19,495 nucleotides of DNA from an uncultured Methylotenera sp. (GCA_937957775.1 CALFXV010000089.1:1-19495); one strand, 5' to 3'. Positions 6,685 through 14,066 are shown, counted from the first letter of the stretch. Translations and numbers: made by a program. The notes: a model not told the origin generated them from the letters alone.

Positions 6685-8181
6685 TTAAGCTTGATTTGCC
6701 CTTTGCACTAAAAATTGAGTGAGCAAAGGCACAGGACGACCCGTGCCGCCTTTTTCTTTGCCGGATTTCCATGCCGTGCCGGCCACATCCAGATGCGCCC
6801 AATCGTATTTTTTTGCAAAACGCGCCAAGAAGCAGGCAGCCGTGATGCTGCCGGCCGCACGGCCGCCTATGTTGGCCATGTCGGCAAAATTACTGTCCAA
6901 TAATGACTGGTAATCGTCCCACATTGGCATATGCCAAGCCCTATCTAGGGACACTTCACCGGCTTGCAAGAGCTCCGCTGCCAAGGCATCGTTATTACTA
7001 AACAAACCGCTGGCATGGTGACCCAAGGCAATCACACAAGCACCGGTTAAGGTGGCCACATCGATTACGGCGCTGGGTTCAAAACGCTCAACGTAGGTCA
7101 GTGCGTCACACAATATCAAACGCCCTTCTGCATCGGTATTTAACACCTCTATGGTCAAGCCTGACATGCTGGTTAATACGTCGCCAGGTCGAGTTGCGCG
7201 GCCATCTGGCATGTTCTCGCAAGTAGGAATCACGCCTATGACGTTCAAGGGCAAATTCATCGCTGCGATGGTCTTAAAAGTACCCAATACGCTGGCCGCA
7301 CCGCACATATCGTATTTCATCTCATCCATTTCGCTACCGGGTTTTAATGAAATACCGCCGGTATCAAAGGTAATACCCTTGCCCACCAACACCACTGGCT
7401 TTTGCTCTTTTTTGCCCTTTAGGTGCTGCATGATAATGAATTTTGGTGGCTCTTCGCTGCCTTGTGCCACCCCTAAAAACGAACCCATACCCAGTTTTTC
7501 TAAGGCATCACGCTCCAATACCTCGACCTTGAACTGGTGGGTTTTGCCTAAGGCCAACGCTTGCTCAGCCAAATAGCTTGGGGTGCAGACATTCGGTGGT
7601 AAATTACCAAGGTCCTTAGCCAAACTTACCCCGGCAGCCAAAGCCTGGCCGTTGGCCAAACCGGTTTCAGCGGCAGACACATCGCTTGCGCTAACGTTTA
7701 TGGTCAGCTTAGCGATGCCTTTTTTCGGGCTGGCTTTTTCATCTTTTCTTTTGATGGCGGCAAATTTATAACTGGCATCCAAGGCCGCTTCGCTTAAATA
7801 CGCCACTTTACGTTGAGCACTTAAGGCTTTAACAGGCAATTGTGCCAAGCAGGTAGTCGCATCCAAGGCCCCGCTTTTTTCCAAGGCCTTGATAGAAGCC
7901 CTCACCGCTTTGGCATATTGTTTTTCGGTAAAATCCGCTTCTTTACCCAAGCCCACTAACAGCAAGCGACGGCTAGTTAAGCCGGGCACGTGGTGCAACA
8001 TCAATGTCGCTTCCAGTTTGCCATCCAAGTCACCGTCGGCAAGCACTTTGCTAATCATGCCTTTGCTCGCACTGTCTATTTCTTGCGCTGCCTCTGACAG
8101 CACATTCGCTTCGTAGACACCCACGACCAGACAATCACTTTGTGTTGCTGCCGCATTAACGTTTTTTATGCTAAATTCCAT
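6685..8181 (-). CDS. pepA: Leucyl (cytosol) aminopeptidase, M17 family
   Basis: A 498-residue M17 aminopeptidase that removes N-terminal residues from peptides using two metal ions and works as a hexamer. The signature NTDAEGRL is at residues 348-355. Metal and catalytic residues line up with E. coli PepA at an offset of two: Lys268, Asp273, Lys280, Asp291, Asp350, Glu352 and Arg354. The segment VGKGITFDTGGISLKPG (about 266-282) is intact. The N-terminal non-catalytic domain (about residues 1-165) is present. E. coli PepA also acts as a DNA-binding accessory factor in Xer recombination and transcription; that role cannot be judged here. The ATG at 8181 has AAGG upstream. The gene diverges from lptF over 105 bases and is followed by holC. 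Confidence 0.96.
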   Translation of the reverse strand: MEFSIKNVNAAATQSDCLVVGVYEANVLSEAAQEIDSASKGMISKVLADGDLDGKLEATLMLHHVPGLTSRRLLLVGLGKEADFTEKQYAKAVRASIKALEKSGALDATTCLAQLPVKALSAQRKVAYLSEAALDASYKFAAIKRKDEKASPKKGIAKLTINVSASDVSAAETGLANGQALAAGVSLAKDLGNLPPNVCTPSYLAEQALALGKTHQFKVEVLERDALEKLGMGSFLGVAQGSEEPPKFIIMQHLKGKKEQKPVVLVGKGITFDTGGISLKPGSEMDEMKYDMCGAASVLGTFKTIAAMNLPLNVIGVIPTCENMPDGRATRPGDVLTSMSGLTIEVLNTDAEGRLILCDALTYVERFEPSAVIDVATLTGACVIALGHHASGLFSNNDALAAELLQAGEVSLDRAWHMPMWDDYQSLLDSNFADMANIGGRAAGSITAACFLARFAKKYDWAHLDVAGTAWKSGKEKGGTGRPVPLLTQFLVQRANQA

Positions 8182-8227
8182 GTTGCCAACCTTATTAAAA
8201 TGTTTATTGAATTATCGCGGTTTTTAG

Positions 8228-8266
8228 ACGCAATTCCTAGTTGAAAATAGACCGCCCACGCAATTC
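8228..8266. repeat. Direct repeat in the pepA/lptF promoter region
   Basis: The nonamer ACGCAATTC occurs at 8228-8236 and again at 8258-8266, same orientation, 30 bases start to start, which is close to three helical turns. The second copy abuts the proposed lptF -10. It could be a paired binding site or a chance repeat. Confidence 0.4.
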
Positions 8267-8274
8267 ATTATAAT
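8267..8274 (+). promoter_or_regulatory. Candidate -10 element for lptF
   Basis: TATAAT at 8269-8274, within the symmetric octamer ATTATAAT, lies 12 bases before the lptF ATG, so the 5' leader would be only a few bases long. The best -35-like hexamer is TAGACC at 8248-8253 with a short 15-base spacer. The symmetry also allows use on the minus strand, towards pepA. Confidence 0.45.
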
Positions 8275-8286
8275 GACCACTCACTC

Positions 8287-9387
8287 ATGCTCTTTCAGCG
8301 CTCACTAACAAAAGAATTAATCGTCACCGCCAGCAGTGCTATGCTGATTTTGGTCGGCGTGGTGATAGCACAACGCGCCGGTTACCTCATCCAATTGGCC
8401 GCTAAAGGCATACTGCCTAACGACGCCATTAGCACCGTACTGGGCTTTAACCTTATCCGCTTTCTACCCATGCTGCTGTCTTTAAGTTTATTTTTAGCCG
8501 TCTTGCTCACCTTGACGCGCTGGTACAGAGACTCGGAAATGATCATTTGGTTTAGTTCGGGTTTAAGCATTAAGCAATGGTTGAAGCCAATACTGGCATT
8601 TAGCCTGCCCTTCTTCTTAATCATTGGCTTGCTAAGCTTGTTTGTTACCCCGTGGGCCATTAACAAAGTTGAGCAATACCGTTCACAATTAAAAAGTCGC
8701 GATGAATTAAGCAGCATCAGCCCTGGCGTGTTTAAGGAGTCCAGTCATGCCGATCGGGTATTTTTTGCCGAAAGCTTTGATGAGCTAGGTAAGGTGGTAA
8801 AAAATGTATTTGTGCAAACCAAGCAAGACGACAAGGTCAGCCTCATCGTTGCGACACAGGGTCATCGTGTGATCGAAAAAAATGGCGACAATTATTTAAT
8901 CATGGAAAACGGCCGGCGTTACTACGGCAAACCAGGTAGCGCTGAATTTTCCACCACCGAGTTTGAACAATACGCCATACGCGTGGATGCTGAACTGGTG
9001 CAAGTGGCTGAGCCCACAGTCGCTTCCCTCCCCAGTTTAGCCCTAATCAAAACCCACAAGCCAGCGCATACGGCTGAGTTGCAATGGCGCTTGGCCATGC
9101 CTATTTCAGCCTTGATACTGGCGCTATTGGCCATCCCCTTAAGCGCCATTGATCCTCGCGCCGGTCGTTCGGCCAACTTCGCGCTGGCTTTAATCGTTTT
9201 CATCCTCTACAACAACATGCTGAGCATACTGCAAGCTTGGGTCAGCCAAGGCAAAATCTCCCCCAACGTCGGCTTGTGGCCAGTGCATGGGCTGTTTTTA
9301 TGCCTGGCGATCTACATGCTTTACCGGCGCAACCAACAACTCCCCATCTTGCCTGGCCTTAAATTCGGCAAAGCCATGACCACCTAA
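8287..9387 (+). CDS. lptF: LPS export ABC transporter permease LptF
   Basis: A 366-residue YjgP/YjgQ-family permease. Known role: LptF and LptG form the inner-membrane channel that, with the LptB ATPase, extracts LPS and passes it to LptC and the periplasmic bridge. Three N-terminal membrane segments (about residues 12-30, 52-77, 99-122) are followed by a periplasmic beta-jellyroll domain (about 125-265) and three C-terminal segments (about 269-287, 292-315, 328-345). The helix-2 region ends in TLTRWYRDSEMIIW, matching the conserved coupling segment of the family. lptG follows after three bases. The ATG at 8287 has no Shine-Dalgarno and sits close behind a TATAAT. I call it LptF rather than LptG from its place as first gene of the pair and its divergence from pepA. 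Confidence 0.92.
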   Translation: MLFQRSLTKELIVTASSAMLILVGVVIAQRAGYLIQLAAKGILPNDAISTVLGFNLIRFLPMLLSLSLFLAVLLTLTRWYRDSEMIIWFSSGLSIKQWLKPILAFSLPFFLIIGLLSLFVTPWAINKVEQYRSQLKSRDELSSISPGVFKESSHADRVFFAESFDELGKVVKNVFVQTKQDDKVSLIVATQGHRVIEKNGDNYLIMENGRRYYGKPGSAEFSTTEFEQYAIRVDAELVQVAEPTVASLPSLALIKTHKPAHTAELQWRLAMPISALILALLAIPLSAIDPRAGRSANFALALIVFILYNNMLSILQAWVSQGKISPNVGLWPVHGLFLCLAIYMLYRRNQQLPILPGLKFGKAMTT

Positions 9388-9390
9388 AGC

Positions 9391-10461
9391 ATGCCCATAT
9401 TTCATAAATACCTGTATAAAGAAATCACCGTCCACGTGCTGCTGGTGATGCTGGCCTTGATGGCGATGTTTTCATTTTTTGATTTAATACAAGAGCTGGA
9501 CAGTTTAGGCAAAGGCCATTACGGCCTGGCGAACATCCTGCTATTCGTGTTGTTAAGCGTGCCCGGCCACGTCTACGACGTGGTGCCGGTGGCGGTATTG
9601 GTGGGCTGCATGATGAGTTTAAGTCAACTTGCACGCCACTCGGAATTGCTGGTGTTGCGCGTCAGTGGCTTATCGGTTTTTAAGCTAGGCCTGATACTGG
9701 TGCACATAGGCCTGCTGTTCACCTTGCTGACTTTTTCTGTGGGCGAATTGCTTACCCCTATCAGCGAAAAAATGGCACAACGCTTGCGCATACAAGCCAG
9801 CCACTCCGTGGTTGCACAAGAATTTAGATCGGGTTTGTGGGTAAAAGACGACCGCCAATTTATCAACGTTGAAGAAGTGATGGCAGACAGCACCCTAGTC
9901 AACGTGCACATCTACGAATTTGATCAACAAGCCAGATTGATCAGAATGCGCGACGCCAAATCGGCCGACTACCAACAAGATCACTGGCGCTTAAAAGAGG
10001 TCACGGAAACACAATTCAAGCCTGACCAGAATTCGGTGACGCAACGGGCAGAAGCCAAATGGTTTTCGATGATACAGCCCGCCTTGCTTAATGTCCTATT
10101 GGTGATGCCGGAAAAGATGTCGGCATGGAATCTGTCCGCTTACATTGATCATCTAAACAACAATAAACAAAAAACCAACCGTTACCAAGTCGCGCTATGG
10201 GCAAAAATGGTTTACCCCATGGCTTGCCTAGTCATGGTCATCCTAGCCCTGCCTTTTGCTTTACTGCCTCAGCGCACAAGCGGAGTCAGCGCCAAAGCCC
10301 TACTCGGCATCATGCTAGGGGTGGCGTACCAAATTTTAAATCGGGTTTTCGCCCATTTAGGCTTACTTAACGACTGGCCGCCGTTATTGAGCGCCCTATT
10401 GCCTAGCTTATTGTTCTTGCTGGCTGGGCTTGTTATGTTGCAGCTCGTGGCACGAAGGTAA
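9391..10461 (+). CDS. lptG: LPS export ABC transporter permease LptG
   Basis: A 356-residue partner of LptF with the same plan: N-terminal membrane segments (about residues 11-30, 47-84, 98-122), a periplasmic jellyroll domain (about 125-262) and C-terminal membrane segments (about 268-290, 298-320, 330-352). The start MPIFHKYLYKEI and the segment SQLARHSELLVLRVSGLS (about residues 77-94) are typical of LptG; the latter corresponds to the coupling helix that contacts LptB. It starts three bases after lptF with no separate ribosome site, so coupled translation is likely. Its last 29 bases overlap the 3' end of the convergent RDD gene. Confidence 0.92.
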   Translation: MPIFHKYLYKEITVHVLLVMLALMAMFSFFDLIQELDSLGKGHYGLANILLFVLLSVPGHVYDVVPVAVLVGCMMSLSQLARHSELLVLRVSGLSVFKLGLILVHIGLLFTLLTFSVGELLTPISEKMAQRLRIQASHSVVAQEFRSGLWVKDDRQFINVEEVMADSTLVNVHIYEFDQQARLIRMRDAKSADYQQDHWRLKEVTETQFKPDQNSVTQRAEAKWFSMIQPALLNVLLVMPEKMSAWNLSAYIDHLNNNKQKTNRYQVALWAKMVYPMACLVMVILALPFALLPQRTSGVSAKALLGIMLGVAYQILNRVFAHLGLLNDWPPLLSALLPSLLFLLAGLVMLQLVARR

Positions 10462-10864
10462 TGCGGCTATGAAGCAGTCTGTCATGCAAAAACAAGCCAT
10501 CGCGATCGAACACGGCCCACACAAACCCCAAGCCAAAGGCAGCCAAACTTAAGCTGGCAAAGGCATACCTGAGGCAAGCCTGAGACCAGTTTAGCAAGTC
10601 GGCTTGGCCGTGGCTGAGTTTTAATTGCCAGGTTTGCATAGCCAAGGTTTGACCGCTTTTACGCCAGCACCAAACGAAATAGAAGCCGACGCCTAGCCAT
10701 AAAAACAACTGCAAGGCATAACGCTTAAGCCCATGACTGGCATCGCCGAATAACAAAATAAAACCCAAGGCCAAAGCAAAACTCAAGGCCAACACCACCA
10801 AACCATCGTAAACCATGCAAGCGGACAGCCTAAGCCAACCGGGTTTAGTATGCAGTTTATTCAC
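10433..10864 (-). CDS. RDD family membrane protein
   Basis: A 143-residue integral membrane protein. It shows the RDD pattern: Arg12 and Asp19 in the first helix region (RLSACMVYDG) and a C-terminal acidic block FDRDGLFLHDRLLHSRI. About three hydrophobic segments are visible (about residues 15-40, 48-68, 98-117). WRKSGQTLAMQTWQLKL (residues 67-83) is also a family feature. The function of RDD proteins is poorly defined; some take part in Na+ or Li+/H+ exchange or accompany transporters, and I cannot assign a substrate. The start is GTG at 10864, supported by a strong TAGGAG on the minus strand about eight bases upstream. The stop lies inside lptG, giving a 29-base tail-to-tail overlap. Confidence 0.82.
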   Translation of the reverse strand: MNKLHTKPGWLRLSACMVYDGLVVLALSFALALGFILLFGDASHGLKRYALQLFLWLGVGFYFVWCWRKSGQTLAMQTWQLKLSHGQADLLNWSQACLRYAFASLSLAAFGLGFVWAVFDRDGLFLHDRLLHSRITFVPRAAT

Positions 10865-10911
10865 GATGTGTACTCCTATTGATCATTTTAGCTAAGCCTA
10901 GCACCCTTAGT

Positions 10912-10940
10912 TTTCCATTAGCCGTGGAATTCGCTACAAT
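10912..10940 (+). promoter_or_regulatory. Candidate sigma70 promoter for the PP0621-type gene
   Basis: TTTCCA (10912-10917), a 17-base spacer and TACAAT (10935-10940). Transcription would start near 10947, leaving a leader of about 22 bases that contains the strong ribosome site at 10958-10965. This supports the ATG at 10969 over any upstream start. Confidence 0.5.
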
Positions 10941-10957
10941 CGCTACTCGGTTTTATT

Positions 10958-10965
10958 GGAGAGGG
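10958..10965 (+). promoter_or_regulatory. Ribosome binding site deciding the start at 10969
   Basis: GGAGAGGG precedes the ATG at 10969 with seven bases between GGAG and the start codon. The reading frame is open back to 10879, but that extension has no comparable ribosome site and would place a proposed promoter inside the gene. Confidence 0.85.
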
Positions 10966-10968
10966 ATC

Positions 10969-11211
10969 ATGGGACGTTTGTTATTTTTAATCTTGCTCAT
11001 CGCGCTGATCGTCTATTTTGTTAAGCGCTACTTAGGCAAAAAAAACCCTGTCGAAAAAACAAGTGCCGACAACGCACAACAGCAGTCCGAGCATTTAGCC
11101 AGCGAGGACATGGTGCAATGCGCCACTTGCCAAGTGCACATTGCCCGATCCGAAGCTTTTTTGGTGAAACAGCGCTTTTATTGCTGTACCGCGCACGTGC
11201 CTAAAAAGTAA
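10969..11211 (+). CDS. Small PP0621-type membrane-anchored protein with Cys motif
   Basis: An 80-residue protein. One N-terminal transmembrane segment (LLFLILLIALIVYFV, about residues 4-18) is followed by a basic KRYLGKK, a polar linker, and a C-terminal cysteine domain: CATCQVHIARSEAF, then YCCTAH close to the end. The arrangement CxxC ... CC..H suggests a small zinc-binding knuckle on the cytoplasmic side. This matches the PP0621 family of beta- and gammaproteobacteria, whose function is not known to me. The start at 10969 is fixed by a strong ribosome site. The gene sits between the divergent RDD gene and the convergent CaCA gene. Confidence 0.82.
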   Translation: MGRLLFLILLIALIVYFVKRYLGKKNPVEKTSADNAQQQSEHLASEDMVQCATCQVHIARSEAFLVKQRFYCCTAHVPKK

Positions 11212-11253
11212 GCATACTGGCGCTTGCTGGTCCAGCCTAGAACGTTATTAGGC

Positions 11254-12255
11254 TTAGCTTAAAACCAAAGCCAGATAGCTGATGTACATCAAGCCATTGA
11301 TCAATAAATGCCAAACCAAAATGCCGCCACGACCGGCCAAATAGCGCAGCCATAGCGCCGCTAGCAAGGTCATGGCGATGCCCAACACCACCTCTGTACG
11401 CGGCTCCCAAGGCGTCAACATAATACCAATGGCCGGCAACAAAGTGCCTTGAAACACCATGGCACCGGTGATGTTACCAAAAGCCAGGGTGTCTTTACCT
11501 TTACGTATCCACAATATGCTGTTCACTTTTTCCGGCAATTCCGTGGCAATAGGGATGATCAACAAGGACAATAATAAAGCAGAAATACCAATTAAATCGG
11601 CTGCAGCCTCAACGCCGTGAATGAATCCTTTGGCGCCCGCTATCAACAAAGCCAAGCCTAGCAATAACTGCAGCGCAATCACCACGGTGTGGTTAGGCAA
11701 GCCCAAACGGCACAACATCATCGGGCCGCCCGCTTCGGTCGCATGGCCATCGGCCACCAGTGCTTTGGACGCGTTCAGTGTCATCATCACGTAGACAAAA
11801 TAGATGGTCACCATGCAAGCACCTATGCCATAACGGACCACCGTAAGCGTGTGCGGCACGTACATGGCAACGGCAGCAAAACTAAAGGCAATAAGAAAGA
11901 AATTAAGGTCACGGGTTAAGCCACTGCGCTCCGGTCTTAAATGCCCTTTGCTACCGCGGCGACGCCAAACTGAAATGGCCATTAGAGACAAGGATAAAGT
12001 GGCTAACATCAAAGGCGCACCTAAGATGGAGCCCACGCCTATTTCCTCATTGGTCGCGACATTTTGCGTACCGGCTAACAAGGCCAACAAAGGCACCATG
12101 GTCTCAGGCAAAGCCGTGCCGACTGCCGCAAACAAAGAACCGGTGACGCCTTCCGATATACCCAGCTTTTCACCCAAGTGCTCAAGCGCATTGGTGAAGA
12201 CTTCCGCCGCAATCAAGATAACGATCAACATTAAAAATAATTCAAAAAATACCAT
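11254..12255 (-). CDS. CaCA-superfamily sodium/calcium (cation) exchanger-like protein
   Basis: A 333-residue protein, hydrophobic almost throughout, with about ten membrane segments and two alpha-repeats as in the NCX/CaCA exchangers. Repeat 1 has GTALPE (about residues 46-51) followed by IGVGSILGAP; repeat 2 has ATELPE followed by GNITGAMVFQ. Known for the family: antiport of Ca2+ or other cations against Na+ or H+ through sites formed by the acidic residue in each repeat. Both glutamates are present, but the GNxxGSNxxN-type motifs are degraded, so the transported ion is uncertain. The frame is open back to a GTG at 12294, but the ATG at 12255 has AGGAAG six bases upstream and begins MVFFELFLMLIVILIAAEV, a proper first helix. 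It diverges from ampD. Confidence 0.82.
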   Translation of the reverse strand: MVFFELFLMLIVILIAAEVFTNALEHLGEKLGISEGVTGSLFAAVGTALPETMVPLLALLAGTQNVATNEEIGVGSILGAPLMLATLSLSLMAISVWRRRGSKGHLRPERSGLTRDLNFFLIAFSFAAVAMYVPHTLTVVRYGIGACMVTIYFVYVMMTLNASKALVADGHATEAGGPMMLCRLGLPNHTVVIALQLLLGLALLIAGAKGFIHGVEAAADLIGISALLLSLLIIPIATELPEKVNSILWIRKGKDTLAFGNITGAMVFQGTLLPAIGIMLTPWEPRTEVVLGIAMTLLAALWLRYLAGRGGILVWHLLINGLMYISYLALVLS

Positions 12256-12261
12256 TTGTTT

Positions 12262-12267
12262 CTTCCT
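12262..12267 (-). promoter_or_regulatory. Ribosome binding site deciding the exchanger start
   Basis: On the minus strand AGGAAG lies six bases before the ATG at 12255. It selects that codon over the in-frame GTG at 12294, which would add 13 mostly polar and basic residues before the first membrane helix. Confidence 0.8.
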
Positions 12268-12283
12268 AGGCCTGGATAAATTT

Positions 12284-12297
12284 ACTGTGTGCACAGT
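12284..12297. repeat. 14-bp dyad ACTGTG-TG-CACAGT
   Basis: A 6-bp perfect inverted repeat with a 2-base centre, in the divergent region between the exchanger gene and ampD. It is 29 bases upstream of the exchanger start codon. A regulator binding site is possible but unproven. Confidence 0.45.
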
Positions 12298-12320
12298 TTA
12301 TAGGATAAGCGCACGCTAAA

Positions 12321-12344
12321 CTGAATTTTGCCATGAAAGTTCAG
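12321..12344. repeat. 24-bp imperfect dyad upstream of ampD
   Basis: CTGAATTTT (12321-12329) and AAAGTTCAG (12336-12344) are inverted copies matching at eight of nine positions around a 6-base spacer. This size and symmetry are typical of dimeric regulator sites; the regulator is unknown. Confidence 0.45.
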
Positions 12345-12347
12345 GCG

Positions 12348-12361
12348 AAAAATGCATTTTT
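12348..12361. repeat. Perfect 14-bp palindrome next to the ampD -10
   Basis: AAAAATGCATTTTT is fully self-complementary and ends four bases before the proposed -10 of ampD. It is too short and too AT-rich for a good terminator hairpin; an operator overlapping the promoter is the alternative. Confidence 0.5.
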
Positions 12362-12365
12362 AGCA

Positions 12366-12371
12366 TAAAAT
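12366..12371 (+). promoter_or_regulatory. Candidate -10 element for ampD
   Basis: TAAAAT lies nine bases before the ATG at 12381. No convincing -35 is seen at the standard distance. If used, the ampD mRNA would be nearly leaderless and would exclude the GAAGG at 12373-12377 that otherwise looks like a ribosome site, so a start further upstream is equally possible. Confidence 0.3.
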
Positions 12372-12380
12372 TGAAGGCCT

Positions 12381-12917
12381 ATGAACCGCCACGCTATTGA
12401 TGAAAATGGAATTGCGCTGAATGCGCAGTTTATTGCCTCGCCCAATTTTGATGAGCGACCTAGCCATGAAATCAGCTTAATCGTCTTGCACAACATCAGC
12501 CTGCCCCCTGGCGAATACGGTGGCGCCGGCATCATTGAATTGTTCACCAACCAACTCGACCCGCAGGCCCATCCTTATTACGCGGGCATACACCAAAACA
12601 AGGTCTCGGCGCATTTTTTAATCCGCCGAGACGGTCAGCTCCTGCAATTTGTTTCCTGCTTAAAACGAGCCTGGCATGCCGGCGTATCGCAATGGCAGCA
12701 AAGGGAACGTTGCAATGACTTTTCAGTCGGAATCGAGTTAGAAGGCTCGGATTTCGAGGCGTTTACCGAGGCGCAATACGCCAACTTGCAAAGTTTGCTG
12801 GCGGCCCTGCAACTAAGCTATCCCATACAAGCTATAGTAGGGCATTCAGACATTGCCCCGGGGCGAAAAACCGACCCAGGGCCTTTTTTTGACTGGCAAC
12901 GTATAATCACCCCTTAA
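12381..12917 (+). CDS. ampD: 1,6-anhydro-N-acetylmuramyl-L-alanine amidase AmpD
   Basis: A 178-residue cytosolic zinc amidase of the Amidase_2 family. Known role: it splits the anhydromuramic acid-L-Ala bond of muropeptides imported during murein recycling; loss in some bacteria raises AmpR-controlled beta-lactamase. Zinc ligands are His37 (IVLHNISLPPGEYGG), His155 (VGHSDIAPGRKTDPGP) and Asp165. Glu119 (GIELEG) and Lys163 match the catalytic Glu116 and Lys162 of E. coli AmpD. There is no signal peptide, which separates it from secreted AmiD-type amidases. It is followed after 22 bases by the RND adaptor gene on the same strand, so cotranscription is plausible. Three small dyads lie in the 125-base region upstream. 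Confidence 0.94.
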   Translation: MNRHAIDENGIALNAQFIASPNFDERPSHEISLIVLHNISLPPGEYGGAGIIELFTNQLDPQAHPYYAGIHQNKVSAHFLIRRDGQLLQFVSCLKRAWHAGVSQWQQRERCNDFSVGIELEGSDFEAFTEAQYANLQSLLAALQLSYPIQAIVGHSDIAPGRKTDPGPFFDWQRIITP

Positions 12918-12939
12918 TGACTAAGAAAGCGTTCACAAT

Positions 12940-14064
12940 ATGATGCTGCAAACCAAATCCTTGCTATTGATTGCCCTGCTATCCACGGCTTTACTGGGCT
13001 GCGGTGCTAAAAAAAGTGATCCAGACCAAGCCGAGGGCAAAAAAAACGGGCCTAAGCCGACGCTGGTCTCGATCACCCACGTTAAAAAACAAGCCGTAGA
13101 CATCACTGAACAGTCGGTCGGCAGTTTGGAAGGATTGACCAATCCAACCGTGTCGTCCGAGGTGGCCGCAAAAGTTATACGCATGCACGTCAACACAGGT
13201 CAGGCGGTCAAACAAGGCCAATTGATTGCCACACTGGATGCCACCGATTTATCCCTGCAAGCACTAGAGGCGCAAGCCGAAGTGGCTCGTATAGAAGCTT
13301 TATTAGCCAACCAAAATAAAATCGTCGAACGCAATCAAGTCTTAGTGAGTAAGAAATTCATTTCGCAAAATGCCTTGGACAACGATAGCTCGCAACAAGC
13401 CGCTTTAAAAGAACAATGGGCCGGTGCCAAAGCTAGGCTAGACAGCGTCAAACACAACAGCAGTAAAACAAAAATCTATGCGCCCGCCGCCGGCAAGATA
13501 GAAAAGAAATTGATTGATGACGGTGAGTTTTTACGGGTAGGCGACCCCATTGTCTTGATCGTATCATCGCAACTGCTGCGCGCCCATTTACCCTTCCCTG
13601 AACAGATAGGCGCGAAATTAAAACCAGGCTTAAAAGTACGTTTAAGCACCCCAACTAGCTCGCAGAGCGTGGATGCGGTTATCCACGAATTAAAACCGAT
13701 GATTACCGAAGGCAGCCGCAGCGTTGACGTCATTGCCGATGTCACGAACGCGCCTGGCTGGCAAGCCGGTGCCAGTGTCGATGGCACGGTGGTATTAGGC
13801 ACCCAAGCGGACAGCTTAATGGTACCGGAACAAAGCGTGGTACTAAGACCAGCCGGTGAAGTGGTCTACCTAGCACGAGGCAATAAAGCTTACCAAGCCA
13901 TAGTCAAAACCGGTGTACGGCAAAATGGCTTAGTGGAAATCCTGCAAGGCCTAAATGAAAACGATGCGGTGGTGGTTGATGGCGCCGGTTTCTTAACCGA
14001 CCAAGCGCTGATTAAACTGGCCGTGCCTAGCCCATCCAGCCTTAGCAAAAAAGCAAACAACTAA
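12940..14064 (+). CDS. RND efflux periplasmic adaptor (membrane fusion lipoprotein)
   Basis: A 374-residue AcrA/MexA-type adaptor. The N-terminus is a lipoprotein signal: hydrophobic residues 7-19 ending in LLGC, with Cys21 as the lipidation site, then a charged linker. In order follow the first lipoyl half (about residues 60-100, TGQAVKQGQLIATLDATD), an alpha-hairpin (about 100-165), the second lipoyl half (about 170-200, IYAPAAGKIEKKL), a beta-barrel (about 205-280) and the membrane-proximal domain. Known role: it bridges the inner-membrane pump to an outer-membrane channel. The pump gene starts two bases after the stop. Two adjacent ATG codons are possible starts, preceded by a weak AAGAAAG. 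No TetR, MarR or two-component regulator gene is adjacent. Confidence 0.92.
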   Translation: MMLQTKSLLLIALLSTALLGCGAKKSDPDQAEGKKNGPKPTLVSITHVKKQAVDITEQSVGSLEGLTNPTVSSEVAAKVIRMHVNTGQAVKQGQLIATLDATDLSLQALEAQAEVARIEALLANQNKIVERNQVLVSKKFISQNALDNDSSQQAALKEQWAGAKARLDSVKHNSSKTKIYAPAAGKIEKKLIDDGEFLRVGDPIVLIVSSQLLRAHLPFPEQIGAKLKPGLKVRLSTPTSSQSVDAVIHELKPMITEGSRSVDVIADVTNAPGWQAGASVDGTVVLGTQADSLMVPEQSVVLRPAGEVVYLARGNKAYQAIVKTGVRQNGLVEILQGLNENDAVVVDGAGFLTDQALIKLAVPSPSSLSKKANN

Positions 14065-14066
14065 CC

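Noticed and set aside
7151..7576. 141-residue open frame on the plus strand opposite pepA
   Set aside because: It is antisense to the conserved catalytic core of pepA, with no motif or ribosome site of its own.
10931..10946. TCGCTAC direct repeat in the promoter of the PP0621-type gene
   Set aside because: A 7-base repeat at 9-base spacing overlapping the -10 is easily due to chance and has no symmetry or second element to support it.
10879..10968. Longer N-terminus for the PP0621-type protein, starting at the upstream ATG at 10879
   Set aside because: The extension lacks a ribosome site, contains a plausible promoter, and the ATG at 10969 has GGAGAGGG upstream and opens directly with the membrane helix.
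11234..11254. Hairpin AGCCTA/TAGGCT as a terminator between the PP0621-type and exchanger genes
   Set aside because: The stem is only 6 bp with a 9-base loop and no T-run follows on either strand; it also overlaps the exchanger stop codon.
12256..12294. Longer exchanger protein starting at the GTG at 12294
   Set aside because: The ATG at 12255 has a strong AGGAAG at the right distance; the extra 13 residues are basic and sit over the ribosome site.
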